Positions 22,281 through 30,404 of a DNA stretch of 53,566 bases are shown piece by piece. The DNA lies in contig JAFZQK010000002.1 in NCBI GenBank assembly GCA_017620455.1, positions 1-53,566 on the forward strand. Direction: 5' to 3'. Source of the stretch: Clostridia bacterium (GTDB taxonomy: Bacteria > Bacillota_A > Clostridia > Christensenellales > Aristaeellaceae). The notes below the pieces were generated by a model. It made no database searches. It had not been told where the DNA came from and worked only from the letters and a program-made list of their open reading frames with translations. How positions within the stretch are numbered: position 1 is the first letter of the stretch; every line of letters starts with the position of its first letter. Made by a program: the position numbers and the translations under genes.

Positions 22281-23777
22281 TCACTTTTCCGTTTTCTGCG
22301 CCGTCAGGGGAACCGTGATCATTTCCGCGATCCGGGCGCCGCCGGACCGGTACACCGGGCACAGGCCCAGCACCGCGGTGCCCTCGGGCAGCGTTGCGGA
22401 CAGGGTGAAGGTATGGTCCCACGCTCCCGGGTTGGGCGTGTCCTCGCAGGGCGCCGTAAGCAGGGTCTGATTGGCGTAGAGCTGATAGCCCATCAGGGCG
22501 TCCGCGTTCTCCTGGCTCCAGGAGGCGGGGCCCTGCACCCGGACGGTGACGCGGGCCTCCGTGCCCGCCGTCACTTCCGCCTGGGCATGGGCGCTGTAAT
22601 CCGCGCCCCTGTATTCCCCGCCGTACACGGCCTGCGCCGGGACGCGCCGCACCGCGGACACGGGCACGAATCCCCGAACGGGCAGCCCCTGATCCGTGAT
22701 CTCCACGTACGCCCACTGCCCCATCACCGCCAGCCATTTCACCGCCTGGCCCGGGTTCAGGATGCGCACCCGGGTTTGGCTGTTCAAAGGATCGTCGGTC
22801 AGGAAGGACGCGGCGGCCAGGGACGCATCGGAATACTCAAACCGCAGGGGGCTCACCGACGCGCCCCGGGGCAGGGCGCTCTGCTCGATCCAGCCAAAGC
22901 GCATCTGGGAGGAGGTGATATCGTACTGGATCAGGATATAGCCGTTCTCGCTGCCGAACACCTGGATCCAGTCGTTGGTGGACACGGCGGCTTTGCCGCC
23001 CGCGGCGCGCTCGTACTGGGGGCCGGGGCCGGAATAGACGGGGAACTTCTGCCCGCCTTCAAATTTGATCCGCTGGGCGGCCAGCTCCCCGGTGGGGATG
23101 GCGGGAGGAACGGAAAGCGCTTCCTTCGCGTCCTTCATCGTCTTGGGAAAGGCATCCCAGGAGAAGTAGCGCAGATTGCGCTCCGTCACGCCGTTGACCG
23201 TGTTTACCTTGCTCCCCTCGTCCAGGTAATAGGTGACGGCGTCGCTTCCCACCTTCGCCCCGTCCCAGCAGTAATCAAAGAACGCCCACGTCAGGTTCCA
23301 CTGGCCGTTTTTGTTCACCTCGAACCAGACGCCGCTGTCGGCCTGCTCCTCGTTGTCGGCCCGGGTGAATAAGATGCTCAGCGTATCCCCGATATAGACG
23401 GGATCGTCAAACCAAACCATGTAATGCTCGCCGTACAGCTGATCCACCAGGAAAAACCCATCCCCCTGGGGAATGGCGTTATCCGTTTTCAACCAATAAT
23501 TGAATTTTCCGTTCTTTTCCTCAAAGCCGTACAGCACGTTATGGCCGTCCTTCTGGGCCACGGTAAAGAAGTAGGTGCCCCCCGCTGTGTTTTCAAAGTA
23601 CCGGGACGCGCCCGCCTTCACCTGCCAGCCGTTAAACTGGGAATCGGCAAAAAACTGGCGCACCTCATGGGGGATAAAATCCTCCGAATCCTTGGGAAGC
23701 GACGCGCCCTCCGCCAGGGCGGGGACGCAGGCAAGCAGCAGCAGCGCCGTAAGAAGAATGGAAATCAGCCGTTTCAT
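22281..23777 (-). CDS. Secreted SH3-domain protein
   Basis: 498-residue exported protein. Signal peptide MKRLISILLTALLLLACVPALA. Residues about 30-225 form an aromatic-rich domain (ADSQFNGWQVKAGASRYFEN, MVWFDDPVYIGDT, NLTWAFFDYCWDG) I do not recognise. Then a bacterial SH3-like domain at about 240-305 (FPVYSGPGPQYERAA, WIQVFGSENGYILIQYD, FGWIEQSAL), a second SH3-like unit (TRVRILNPGQAVKWLAVMGQWAYVEITDQGLPVRGFVPVSAV), and a beta-rich C-terminal domain. SH3b domains usually bind cell-wall glycans or peptides. RBS AAAGGAG. It lies downstream of the ECF sigma and anti-sigma genes, so it may belong to their regulon. Confidence 0.8.
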   Translation of the reverse strand: MKRLISILLTALLLLACVPALAEGASLPKDSEDFIPHEVRQFFADSQFNGWQVKAGASRYFENTAGGTYFFTVAQKDGHNVLYGFEEKNGKFNYWLKTDNAIPQGDGFFLVDQLYGEHYMVWFDDPVYIGDTLSILFTRADNEEQADSGVWFEVNKNGQWNLTWAFFDYCWDGAKVGSDAVTYYLDEGSKVNTVNGVTERNLRYFSWDAFPKTMKDAKEALSVPPAIPTGELAAQRIKFEGGQKFPVYSGPGPQYERAAGGKAAVSTNDWIQVFGSENGYILIQYDITSSQMRFGWIEQSALPRGASVSPLRFEYSDASLAAASFLTDDPLNSQTRVRILNPGQAVKWLAVMGQWAYVEITDQGLPVRGFVPVSAVRRVPAQAVYGGEYRGADYSAHAQAEVTAGTEARVTVRVQGPASWSQENADALMGYQLYANQTLLTAPCEDTPNPGAWDHTFTLSATLPEGTAVLGLCPVYRSGGARIAEMITVPLTAQKTEK

Positions 23778-23794
23778 GGTTTCAAGCTCCTTTC

Positions 23795-23819
23795 GTCATC
23801 GGGTTTCACCCATGATGAC
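23795..23819 (-). other. Intercistronic hairpin between anti-sigma and SH3 genes
   Basis: Minus strand GTCATC, AT bulge, GGGT, loop GAA, ACCC, GATGAC. It has no T-run, so it is not a terminator. It lies just ahead of the AAAGGAG of the SH3 gene and might affect translation or mRNA processing. Confidence 0.5.
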
Positions 23820-23840
23820 ATCCGGGAAGGTCGGATTGTT

Positions 23841-24641
23841 TCACTCCGCCGCAACTTTTTTCACGCTCACGGCGATTTCCTCCGCATCCGCTTCCTCGCA
23901 AGCCACGCACAGCGTCCGCCCGTCCCGGTCCCAGATCAGCATCATTCCCGCGTCCGTTTCCGTAAGCAGCGCGACGCTGCCGTCCGGCAGCGGCACATAC
24001 CGGCATTCCGCCCCCGCCTCCACCGTCACCGGCTGTACGGACTCATATTCCGTAAACAGCAGCTCCCGGCCGTCCCGGGCCCAGGCCGCGGTATGCCGCC
24101 CGTCCTCCTGGCGGAGGTATTTAAGGTTGTACCCCTCCGGCAGCGCCTGGGGAAAATACAGCCCTTCCCAGCCTTCCGGCTTCCGGCTGTCCGCCGCCGG
24201 AACGGGGGTATCGGTGGGCGTTATCGTTTCTGCAGGCGCAGAAGTTGTCCTTTCGGTGGGCGCAGGCGTTCCCGTGACCGCCGGAATCCGCGTTTCAGTG
24301 GGCGACGGCGTTTCCGTGGGCGATGCGGCGGCCGGCGTAAGGTACGGGGCCACCGAAGCGGCGGGCGGCTGGGCCGCGGGGGTGTTGTCCGGCATGGCGC
24401 GCCCCCACGTCAGCCAAACCCCGCCCGCCAGCAGCAATAGCACCGCCGCGGCATAGAGATACCGGCGTCCGGCCGTACCCCGTTTTCCCCGGATCTGCCG
24501 GAGGGCGGCGTCCCGGTGCTCCCGATACATGTCTTCCGCCCGGCGGATCTCCTCCATCGTCAGCGACCGGTCCAGCCGCTCCGTTTCCTCCCGGGCGATT
24601 TCGGCGCACGCCTCCCGGAGCAATTCGTTTTCCTTTTTCAC
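23841..24641 (-). CDS. Membrane anti-sigma-factor-like protein
   Basis: 266 residues. A charged, helical cytoplasmic N-terminus (about 1-58), one transmembrane helix YLYAAAVLLLLAGGVWLTW, then a Thr/Pro-rich linker with PTET and TPT repeats (about 90-152), and a C-terminal extracellular domain starting EGWEGLYFPQALPEGYNLKYLRQED, reminiscent of DUF4367. GTG start overlapping the sigma factor stop as GTGA. Position and topology suggest it holds the sigma factor and responds to an outside signal. I see no zinc-binding HxxxCxxC motif, so it would not be a ZAS-type anti-sigma. Confidence 0.75.
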   Translation of the reverse strand: MKKENELLREACAEIAREETERLDRSLTMEEIRRAEDMYREHRDAALRQIRGKRGTAGRRYLYAAAVLLLLAGGVWLTWGRAMPDNTPAAQPPAASVAPYLTPAAASPTETPSPTETRIPAVTGTPAPTERTTSAPAETITPTDTPVPAADSRKPEGWEGLYFPQALPEGYNLKYLRQEDGRHTAAWARDGRELLFTEYESVQPVTVEAGAECRYVPLPDGSVALLTETDAGMMLIWDRDGRTLCVACEEADAEEIAVSVKKVAAE

Positions 24642-25189
24642 GGCTGCGCCTCCTCTCCCGCCAGGATCTCCCTGAGCCTTTTCCGGGCGCGGCTCAGATG
24701 CACCCGGACGGACACCGGCTGCAATCCGGTTTCCTGTGCGATCTCCCCGTCCGTCATTTCCCGGAAATAGCGCATCACCATGATGCGCATTTCCTGCTCG
24801 GGCAGGCGGCGGATGGCGGCCTTGATCCGCTCCACCCCGGCCCTTTCCAGCAGCCTGTCCTCCACCCGGCCTTCATCCGCTGTATCCGCAAGGCGGTCCT
24901 CCTCCGTGGCGGGGTGCTCCCTCTGCCGCCGTCGCAGGGCGGAAATGGCGGCGTGCTTAACCGTAATGACGCAGTAAGCGCGCAGTTTGTTTCTGTCAAA
25001 GGTGCGCAAAAGCGGGATTTTTTTCGTCAGCGAAAGCAGCGCGTCGCTCACCGCGTCCTCGGCGGCAGCGGCGTCCCTCAGCACCCGCAGGGCCTGGGCG
25101 TACATCAGCCGGTGGTAATCCAGATAGGCCTGTTCCAGAAAGGCCCTGTCGTCCCCCGGCTCCATGGTCAAAAGCACCAGCGGCAGCAT
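24638..25189 (-). CDS. ECF-type RNA polymerase sigma factor
   Basis: 183 residues with sigma region 2 (YHRLMYAQALRVLRDAAAAEDAVSDALLSL) and region 4 (RLPEQEMRIMVMRYFREMTDGEIAQETGLQPVSVRVHLSRARKRLREIL). The promoter -10 hexamer at 25224-25229 overlaps the first in-frame ATG (25225), so that ATG cannot be in the mRNA. The ATG at 25189, nine bases after AAAAGG, is the best start. It overlaps the anti-sigma-like gene by four bases, forming a regulator pair with the SH3 protein as possible output. Confidence 0.88.
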   Translation of the reverse strand: MLPLVLLTMEPGDDRAFLEQAYLDYHRLMYAQALRVLRDAAAAEDAVSDALLSLTKKIPLLRTFDRNKLRAYCVITVKHAAISALRRRQREHPATEEDRLADTADEGRVEDRLLERAGVERIKAAIRRLPEQEMRIMVMRYFREMTDGEIAQETGLQPVSVRVHLSRARKRLREILAGEEAQP

Positions 25190-25223
25190 GCTCTTCATCC
25201 TTTTGCAAATAGCGGTCCGCTTC

Positions 25224-25253
25224 ATTATACCGGCACGGAAAGAGGCTTGTCAA
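25224..25253 (-). promoter_or_regulatory. Promoter of the ECF sigma operon
   Basis: Minus strand TTGACA, 18 bases, TATAAT. A housekeeping-type promoter rather than an ECF-type autoregulatory one. Confidence 0.82.
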
Positions 25254-25331
25254 ATTCCGCCGATAATTGTTACATTTTTCCCCAATTCCTGTCATTTGAA
25301 ACGGGAAAACGTATAATTAAGCCCGTTTCCC

Positions 25332-25360
25332 TTGCGCGGACGCAGCGTTTCTGCTATGAT
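25332..25360 (+). promoter_or_regulatory. Possible promoter of the ABC exporter pair
   Basis: TTGCGC, 17 bases, TATGAT, ending 30 bases before the ATG. A separate TATAAT at 25311-25316 has no good -35. Confidence 0.5.
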
Positions 25361-25390
25361 AGCCCGGAAATCAGGAGGGAGGAATTTCTG

Positions 25391-26128
25391 ATGATCGATC
25401 TGAAGCACGTTACCAAGACTTACGCCAAAAACGGGGTCAAAGCCCTGTCCGATCTGACGCTGCACGTGGACGGCGGCGAATTATTCGGCTTTATCGGCCC
25501 CAACGGTGCCGGCAAGACCACCACCATCAAGCTCATGACCGGCATCCTCAGCCCCGACGAGGGCACCGTCACCATGGCGGGCCACGATATCAGCAAGGAC
25601 CGCCTGGAGGCCCAGCGGCTCATCGGCTTCGTGCCAGACGGCAACGACCTGTACGACCGCCTCACCGGCATGGAATACCTGAATTTCCTGGCGGACGTTT
25701 ATCAGGTCAGCGCGGCCCAGCGCAAAAACCACATCGAAAAATACCTGGATATCTTCGATCTGGGCGGCGCCATCGGCAATCAGGTGCGCTCCTATTCCAA
25801 GGGCATGAAGCAGAAGCTGGTGGTGATCGGGGCGCTGATCCACAATCCCCCCATCTGGATCCTGGACGAGCCTCTGGGCGGACTGGACCCCCGGGCCAGC
25901 CACCTGCTGAAGGAAGAAATGAAGCGCCACTGCGAAGCGGGCAACACCGTATTCTTTTCCACCCACGTGCTGGAAGTGGCCGAAAAGCTGTGCACCCGCA
26001 TCGGCGTGGTGGCCCACGGCCAGCTGCGGGCCGAAGGCACGCTGGATGAGCTGCGCTCCGGCGAAGTGGGGGCCAGCCTGGAAGACCTGTTCCTGGAGCT
26101 GACGGACGACGGAGGCGAGGACGCATGA
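25391..26128 (+). CDS. ABC transporter ATP-binding protein
   Basis: 245-residue ATPase of the ABC-2 exporter type. Walker A GPNGAGKTTT, signature YSKGMKQKLVVIGALIHNP, Walker B IWILDEPLGGLDP, switch STHVLEVAEKLC. AGGAGGGAGG precedes the ATG. It overlaps the next gene, its membrane partner, by ATGA. The substrate is unknown. The pair has its own promoter and terminator. The open frame extends far upstream but that part is antisense to the sigma factor gene. Confidence 0.93.
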   Translation: MIDLKHVTKTYAKNGVKALSDLTLHVDGGELFGFIGPNGAGKTTTIKLMTGILSPDEGTVTMAGHDISKDRLEAQRLIGFVPDGNDLYDRLTGMEYLNFLADVYQVSAAQRKNHIEKYLDIFDLGGAIGNQVRSYSKGMKQKLVVIGALIHNPPIWILDEPLGGLDPRASHLLKEEMKRHCEAGNTVFFSTHVLEVAEKLCTRIGVVAHGQLRAEGTLDELRSGEVGASLEDLFLELTDDGGEDA

Positions 26129-27801
26129 AAGGATTTTCCGCGCTGCTGAAGCTGCAGCTGCTTTCCCGCCTGGCGGACCTGAAGCCCAGGAATATCCGCA
26201 CCCAGCTAAAGGAAAAGCGGGGCAAGACCGTGGGCATGCTGATCGCCTACGTGTTCCTGTTCATTTATCTGGGCGGGTTCCTGATCTTTCTGGAAACCAC
26301 GCTGCTGGATCAGGTGCTCATTCCCATGGGCATCCCGGATCTGCTGCTGACGATGGCCGTCACCCTGGCGATGATCAGCACGCTGATCATGTCCTTTTTC
26401 TTCATCATGAGCTCGCTTTACTTCGGCCGGGACAGCGCCTTCATCGCCTCCCTGCCGGTGAAGCCCCGCACGGTGCTGTGTGCCAAGCTCACCCAGGTGT
26501 GGATCAGCGAAACGCTGATCGACGCCGTGTTCATCCTGCCGGCCTGCATCATTTACGGCATCAAAACCGGCCTGACCGACCCGCTGTTCTATCTCCGGGG
26601 CGTGATCGTATGGCTGGGCGTATCGGTGCTGCCCATCGCCATCGTTTCCTTTATCTCGTCGCTGCTCATCCGGCTCTCTGCCCTGTGGAAGCGGCGGGAA
26701 ATGGTGGTCACCGTGGCCGGCATCGTGCTGCTGGTGGCGTACATGGCGCTGTGCATGGGCATGGGCAACATGTTCGGCAGCGACGACGCGGGCGACATGA
26801 TGCGCGCCTTCTTTACCAGCAACCAGGCCCGGATCGAAGGCCTGACCCGCATCTTTCCCCCCGCCGGCTGGGCCGCCAAGGGCCTGAACGGGGACTGGGG
26901 CCAGCTGATCCTTTTCGTGGCCGTATGCGCTGCCGCCGCGGCGTTCACCGTGTGGGCGATGGGCTTCTTCTACCAGAAGCTGAGCCTGCTCCAGACGGAG
27001 ACCCCCTCCGCAGTGCGCAAAGGCGAAGCAAAGAAAGCCTCCTTCGCCTCCTCCTCGGCCTTCCGGGCCTGCGTGCAGCGTGAGATCCGCCAGGTGCTGC
27101 GCACCCCCGCCTACGCCACCAACATCCTGCCCATCGCGTTGATGCCCGCGCTGATGACGGGCATGATCGCCCTGTCCTTCAACCGCAGCACGGGGGCGGC
27201 GGAGGAGAGCGTGTCCCTGACCTCCCTGCTGGGCGGGCTGAACCCCGCCATCGTCCTGGCGATCCTGACCGGCGTCATGGCCTTCATGGCGGGCATGAAC
27301 AACTTCCTGTCCACCGCCGTGACGCGGGAAGGCAAGGGCCACCAGTTCCTGTGCGCCCTGCCCATCCAGCCCCGCGTCAGCGTGATGGCCAAAATGGCCG
27401 TGGGCGCCGCCCTGACGCTGATCGGCTGCGCCCTGGCCGCGGCGGTGATCGCGGTGCTCCTGCCCGATTTCATTTCCCAGGCGGTGATGGCCTTCGTGCT
27501 GACGGCGCTGTTCGGATACTGCACCGGCGCCCTGGCCCTGGCCAGCGACGTAAGGAACCCCAAGCTGGACTGGCTCACCGAAACGGAAGCCATCAAGCAA
27601 AAAAGCGGCGCCCTGATCGGCATGCTGCTCAGCTGGGCCCTCCTGGGCGCTCTGGGCTTGATCAGCTATCTGCTGCTGTCTGGCGGCGCGTCCCTGTACG
27701 TATACTTTGCGGCCATGGCGGCGATCCTGGGGGCCGGCGTATTCTTCGCCCACCGGATGCTGATGAAGGCCGCCGACGAGAAGTACTGCCTGAACCCGTA
27801 A
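26125..27801 (+). CDS. ABC transporter permease, large ABC-2-like
   Basis: 558-residue integral membrane protein with about twelve hydrophobic segments in two halves, separated by a soluble stretch around residues 290-325. The start of the second half reads FRACVQREIRQVLRTPAYATNIL and a cytosolic loop DVRNPKLDWLTETEAIKQK occurs near residue 475; these resemble the putative ABC exporter permeases of Firmicutes. It probably works with the ATPase encoded directly upstream (4-base overlap). The substrate could be a lipid, drug or peptide, and the sequence does not decide. A strong terminator follows. Confidence 0.85.
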   Translation: MKGFSALLKLQLLSRLADLKPRNIRTQLKEKRGKTVGMLIAYVFLFIYLGGFLIFLETTLLDQVLIPMGIPDLLLTMAVTLAMISTLIMSFFFIMSSLYFGRDSAFIASLPVKPRTVLCAKLTQVWISETLIDAVFILPACIIYGIKTGLTDPLFYLRGVIVWLGVSVLPIAIVSFISSLLIRLSALWKRREMVVTVAGIVLLVAYMALCMGMGNMFGSDDAGDMMRAFFTSNQARIEGLTRIFPPAGWAAKGLNGDWGQLILFVAVCAAAAAFTVWAMGFFYQKLSLLQTETPSAVRKGEAKKASFASSSAFRACVQREIRQVLRTPAYATNILPIALMPALMTGMIALSFNRSTGAAEESVSLTSLLGGLNPAIVLAILTGVMAFMAGMNNFLSTAVTREGKGHQFLCALPIQPRVSVMAKMAVGAALTLIGCALAAAVIAVLLPDFISQAVMAFVLTALFGYCTGALALASDVRNPKLDWLTETEAIKQKSGALIGMLLSWALLGALGLISYLLLSGGASLYVYFAAMAAILGAGVFFAHRMLMKAADEKYCLNP

Positions 27802-27814
27802 ACGGCGAATTCCC

Positions 27815-27852
27815 GCGCCTGCCGGACGCGCGTCCGGCGGGCGCTCTTTTTT
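27815..27852 (+). terminator. Terminator of the ABC exporter pair
   Basis: Stem GCGCCTGCCGGAC / GTCCGGCGGGCGC with loop GCGC, then TCTTTTTT. Confidence 0.92.
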
Positions 27853-27881
27853 CGCCGGGGCGCATTTGCTTACAATTGTCA

Positions 27882-27910
27882 TTGAAAAATTGCAGAAAAA
27901 CGTATATAAT
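27882..27910 (+). promoter_or_regulatory. Promoter of DUF951-lepB-lepB
   Basis: TTGAAA, 17 bases, TATAAT, ending 31 bases before the ATG. Confidence 0.8.
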
Positions 27911-27941
27911 GATTCCATCATTCCGGAAAGGAGGGCCGCCC

Positions 27942-28172
27942 ATGGACCAGGAAATCCGTCTGCAGGACGTGATCCAAACCAGAAAACCCCACCCCTGCGG
28001 CAGCGATACCTGGGTGGTCATCCGCACCGGCGCGGACATCAAAATGAAATGCCAGGGCTGCGGCCGGATCGTGATGCTGGATCGGATGGTGTTTTTGAAG
28101 CGCAGGAAAAAAATCCTCCAGCAGGGGATCGCCCCGGCGGCGCCCGGAGAGGAGCAAACGACCGATGAATGA
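27942..28172 (+). CDS. DUF951 family small protein
   Basis: 76-residue cytoplasmic protein. The core VIQTRKPHPCGSDTWVVIRTGADIKMKCQGCGRIVMLDR matches the conserved DUF951 family, with Cys-Gly before the strand and a CQGC pair that could bind a metal. The function is unknown. In Firmicutes it often lies next to translation or replication genes; here it heads an operon with two signal peptidases. AAAGGAGG lies nine bases before the ATG. It overlaps lepB by eight bases. Confidence 0.9.
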   Translation: MDQEIRLQDVIQTRKPHPCGSDTWVVIRTGADIKMKCQGCGRIVMLDRMVFLKRRKKILQQGIAPAAPGEEQTTDE

Positions 28173-28977
28173 AATCAAACCCGCGGCGGAAGCCGTTCAG
28201 GACGCCGGGAAGGAAACGCCCCCGCAGGCCGCCCGGACGATCTCGGAAAAGCCGGCGGAGCAGCCGTCCCAGGCTGTTCAGGCGCCTGCGGAGCAGGCCG
28301 GAAAAAGAAAGAAGAATAAAAAGGAAAAGCGGAAAAAATCCATTCAGGAGGAGATCTACGGCTGGATCCTGGTGCCCATCGCCGCCGTCCTCATCGCCTT
28401 CCTGGTGCGCACCTATATCGCGGAGCCCGTGCAGGTGAAGGGCAGCAGCATGGCAAACACCCTGGCGGATAAGGAATACGTGCTGGCGTCCAAGCTGGAT
28501 TATCTTTTTCACGATCCCCGGCGGGGGGATATCGTGATCTGCCATTATCCGGGCCGTATGAACGAGGATGAAAACAGGAACCCCGCGGAGCCTTTCCACA
28601 TGCAGGTGACCAGCCGGTATGACCTGGTCCTGAACAGTTACACGCTGTTCGTCAAGCGCCTGGTGGCCGTGCCCGGCGACACGGTGGAGATCCGGAGCGG
28701 GGTGCTGTATGTGAACGGCGAAGCCACGGAAAACCCGAAGCTGATGGGCAGCTTGCCCAAGGATTATCCCCTCTATCAGCTGCAGGAGGACGAATACTTC
28801 GTCATCGGCGACAACCGCGGCAATTCCCACGACAGCCGGTACGACGGGCGCTCCGAAAACGTCAATTATTCCGTTTCCACCCTCAACGACTATGTGGGGC
28901 CCCTGCACCGCGATCAGATCGTGGGGCACGTAAAATGCGTACTGCTGCCGCTGGGCAGCATCAGAGGGGTGAACTGA
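28165..28977 (+). CDS. lepB: Signal peptidase I (first of tandem pair)
   Basis: 270-residue type I signal peptidase. A long Lys/Ala/Pro-rich cytoplasmic N-terminus (1-60) precedes one membrane anchor (GWILVPIAAVLIAFLVRTYI). Then box B KGSSMANTL with the catalytic Ser before Met, FVKRLVAVPGD with the catalytic Lys, and GDNRGNSHDSR. The usual Pro in SMxPTL is Asn. Compared with its neighbour it has an insertion of about 20 residues before the Lys box (MNEDENRNPAEPFHMQ) and another near the C-terminus (RYDGRSENVNYSVST). It releases exported proteins such as the many secreted products in this window. Confidence 0.95.
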   Translation: MNEIKPAAEAVQDAGKETPPQAARTISEKPAEQPSQAVQAPAEQAGKRKKNKKEKRKKSIQEEIYGWILVPIAAVLIAFLVRTYIAEPVQVKGSSMANTLADKEYVLASKLDYLFHDPRRGDIVICHYPGRMNEDENRNPAEPFHMQVTSRYDLVLNSYTLFVKRLVAVPGDTVEIRSGVLYVNGEATENPKLMGSLPKDYPLYQLQEDEYFVIGDNRGNSHDSRYDGRSENVNYSVSTLNDYVGPLHRDQIVGHVKCVLLPLGSIRGVN

Positions 28978-29595
28978 ATGTCCGTACAGCCAGCCCAGCA
29001 GACGCCGGCCGTGAAAAAAAACAAGAAAGCGGAGAAGCCAAAGAAAACCGTGCAGCAGGAAATTATCAGCTGGATCCTTTCCTTCGTAGGGGCCTTTGCA
29101 GTGATCCTGGCCATGGAAACCTGGGTGGGCCTGCCCATTCCCGTCAAAGGGGGCAGCATGCAGAACACCCTGCGCGACGGGGAATTGCTGTGGGTCTCCC
29201 GCCTGGATCAGAATTACAGCCGGGGCGACGTGGTGATCTGCCATTATCCCAACCGGATCAAATCCGTTTTTCATCTGGGCCCGGGGCTGAAGCTGGAATT
29301 CCCCGAGGTGTTCGTCAAGCGCCTGGTGGGGCTTCCCGGCGATACGCTGGAGATCCGCATGCAGAAGCTGTACGTCAACGGGGAGCTGGTGCCCGACCCG
29401 CCTGAAATGGGCAGTCCGCCGGCGGATTACGGCCCCATTACCCTGGAGGAAGACCAATACTTCGTCATCGGCGACAACCGCTTGACCTCCAACGACAGCC
29501 GGAAGGACTACGTGGGCCCCATCTCCCGGGATATGCTGCAGGGCAAGGTCAAATGCGTGCTGTGGCCCCTGAACCGGATCCGCGGGATACAGTAA
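28978..29595 (+). CDS. lepB: Signal peptidase I (second of tandem pair)
   Basis: 205-residue paralogue starting directly after the stop codon of the first copy. Lys-rich cytoplasmic tail, one anchor (IISWILSFVGAFAVILAM), then KGGSMQNTL with the catalytic Ser, FVKRLVGLPGD with the catalytic Lys, and GDNRLTSNDSR. The same Pro-to-Asn change in box B supports origin by tandem duplication. The two copies differ in the loops that line the substrate groove, so they may differ in preference. Terminator 10 bases downstream. Confidence 0.95.
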   Translation: MSVQPAQQTPAVKKNKKAEKPKKTVQQEIISWILSFVGAFAVILAMETWVGLPIPVKGGSMQNTLRDGELLWVSRLDQNYSRGDVVICHYPNRIKSVFHLGPGLKLEFPEVFVKRLVGLPGDTLEIRMQKLYVNGELVPDPPEMGSPPADYGPITLEEDQYFVIGDNRLTSNDSRKDYVGPISRDMLQGKVKCVLWPLNRIRGIQ

Positions 29596-29600
29596 ATAAA

Positions 29601-29640
29601 TACGGCCTTTCATAATTAGAAAGGCCGTGTTTTTTGTTTT
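29601..29640. terminator. Terminator after lepB, probably bidirectional
   Basis: 10-bp stem ACGGCCTTTC / GAAAGGCCGT, loop ATAATTA, then GTTTTTTGTTTT on plus and ATTTATTT on minus, between convergent operons. Confidence 0.9.
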
Positions 29641-29645
29641 GGGCT

Positions 29646-30404
29646 TCAGACGCTCAGTTTTCTTTCCATGATCTGGGCGGTGCACACGTACATGGCCGCG
29701 GAGAATACCAGCGTCGCCGCGCTGCGGACCAGATACACCGTGTTGATCCCGGCGCCCTGGGGAACGAGGGCGGAGATCACCATTTTTTCCAGCACCCTTA
29801 GCCCGATCGTCAGTGCCAGGAACAGCACGAAGCTCAGCAGCCCGTTGTACTTTTTCCCGTTGAGCAGGGCGGCGCTGATCACGTCCGCCAGGTACGCCAT
29901 GATCACCACGGCGAACCAGCCGGTCAGCAGGTTCAGGAAGAAGCAGGCCATCCCGAAGGCGTTGATCTGGATTTCGTTGTTGATGGAATGAATGAAATCC
30001 TCCAGGAACCGCCACAGCTCCCCGACGGTGGAAAACTTCGCAAAGAGCAGCATGATGTCCAGCGCCCCCAGCCCGAAGAAGAAGGCCCCCGTCACCAGCA
30101 TGCTCAGCCCGTTTTCCAGCACCTTCGCCCCCAGGATCTTATAGCAGCTGTTGGGCGTCATAAACAGCATGTAGCCCTGCCGGGTGTTCATATCCCGGTG
30201 AAGCGATACGATGCTGTTGAGCCCGATCACCATGACCCCGCCGAAGGCCAGCAGCGTCAGGATCCCCGCGCTGATGGCGGCCCAGTTTTCATTGTGCGCG
30301 AATGCGCCGATCAGGTATGCGATCTCAGCCGCCGCCGTGATCCCCAGCAGGATCAGCTTCAGCGCCAAAGTCTTTCTCCATTCGTATTTCATCAGGTTTT
30401 TCAT
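29646..30404 (-). CDS. ABC transporter permease
   Basis: 252-residue membrane protein with six predicted helices and the N-terminus MKNLMKYEWRKTLALKLILLG, typical of ABC-2 type permeases whose first helix follows a short basic segment. The start at 30404 overlaps the ATPase stop as ATGA and has GGAGG upstream; the earlier in-frame ATG lies inside the ATPase gene. It works with the ATPase under the YtrA-type regulator. The substrate is unknown; YtrA-linked ABC systems are often induced by cell-wall-active peptides, but that is family knowledge only. Confidence 0.88.
   Translation of the reverse strand: MKNLMKYEWRKTLALKLILLGITAAAEIAYLIGAFAHNENWAAISAGILTLLAFGGVMVIGLNSIVSLHRDMNTRQGYMLFMTPNSCYKILGAKVLENGLSMLVTGAFFFGLGALDIMLLFAKFSTVGELWRFLEDFIHSINNEIQINAFGMACFFLNLLTGWFAVVIMAYLADVISAALLNGKKYNGLLSFVLFLALTIGLRVLEKMVISALVPQGAGINTVYLVRSAATLVFSAAMYVCTAQIMERKLSV

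Noticed and set aside
24180..24380. DNA repeats in the anti-sigma linker as a CRISPR or minisatellite
   Set aside because: The repeats are degenerate codons for Thr/Pro-rich linker (PTET, TPT), not regularly spaced identical units.
24698..25390. Upstream extension of the ABC ATPase frame
   Set aside because: It is antisense to the ECF sigma gene and has no ABC features; the ATG at 25391 has an AGGAGG site.
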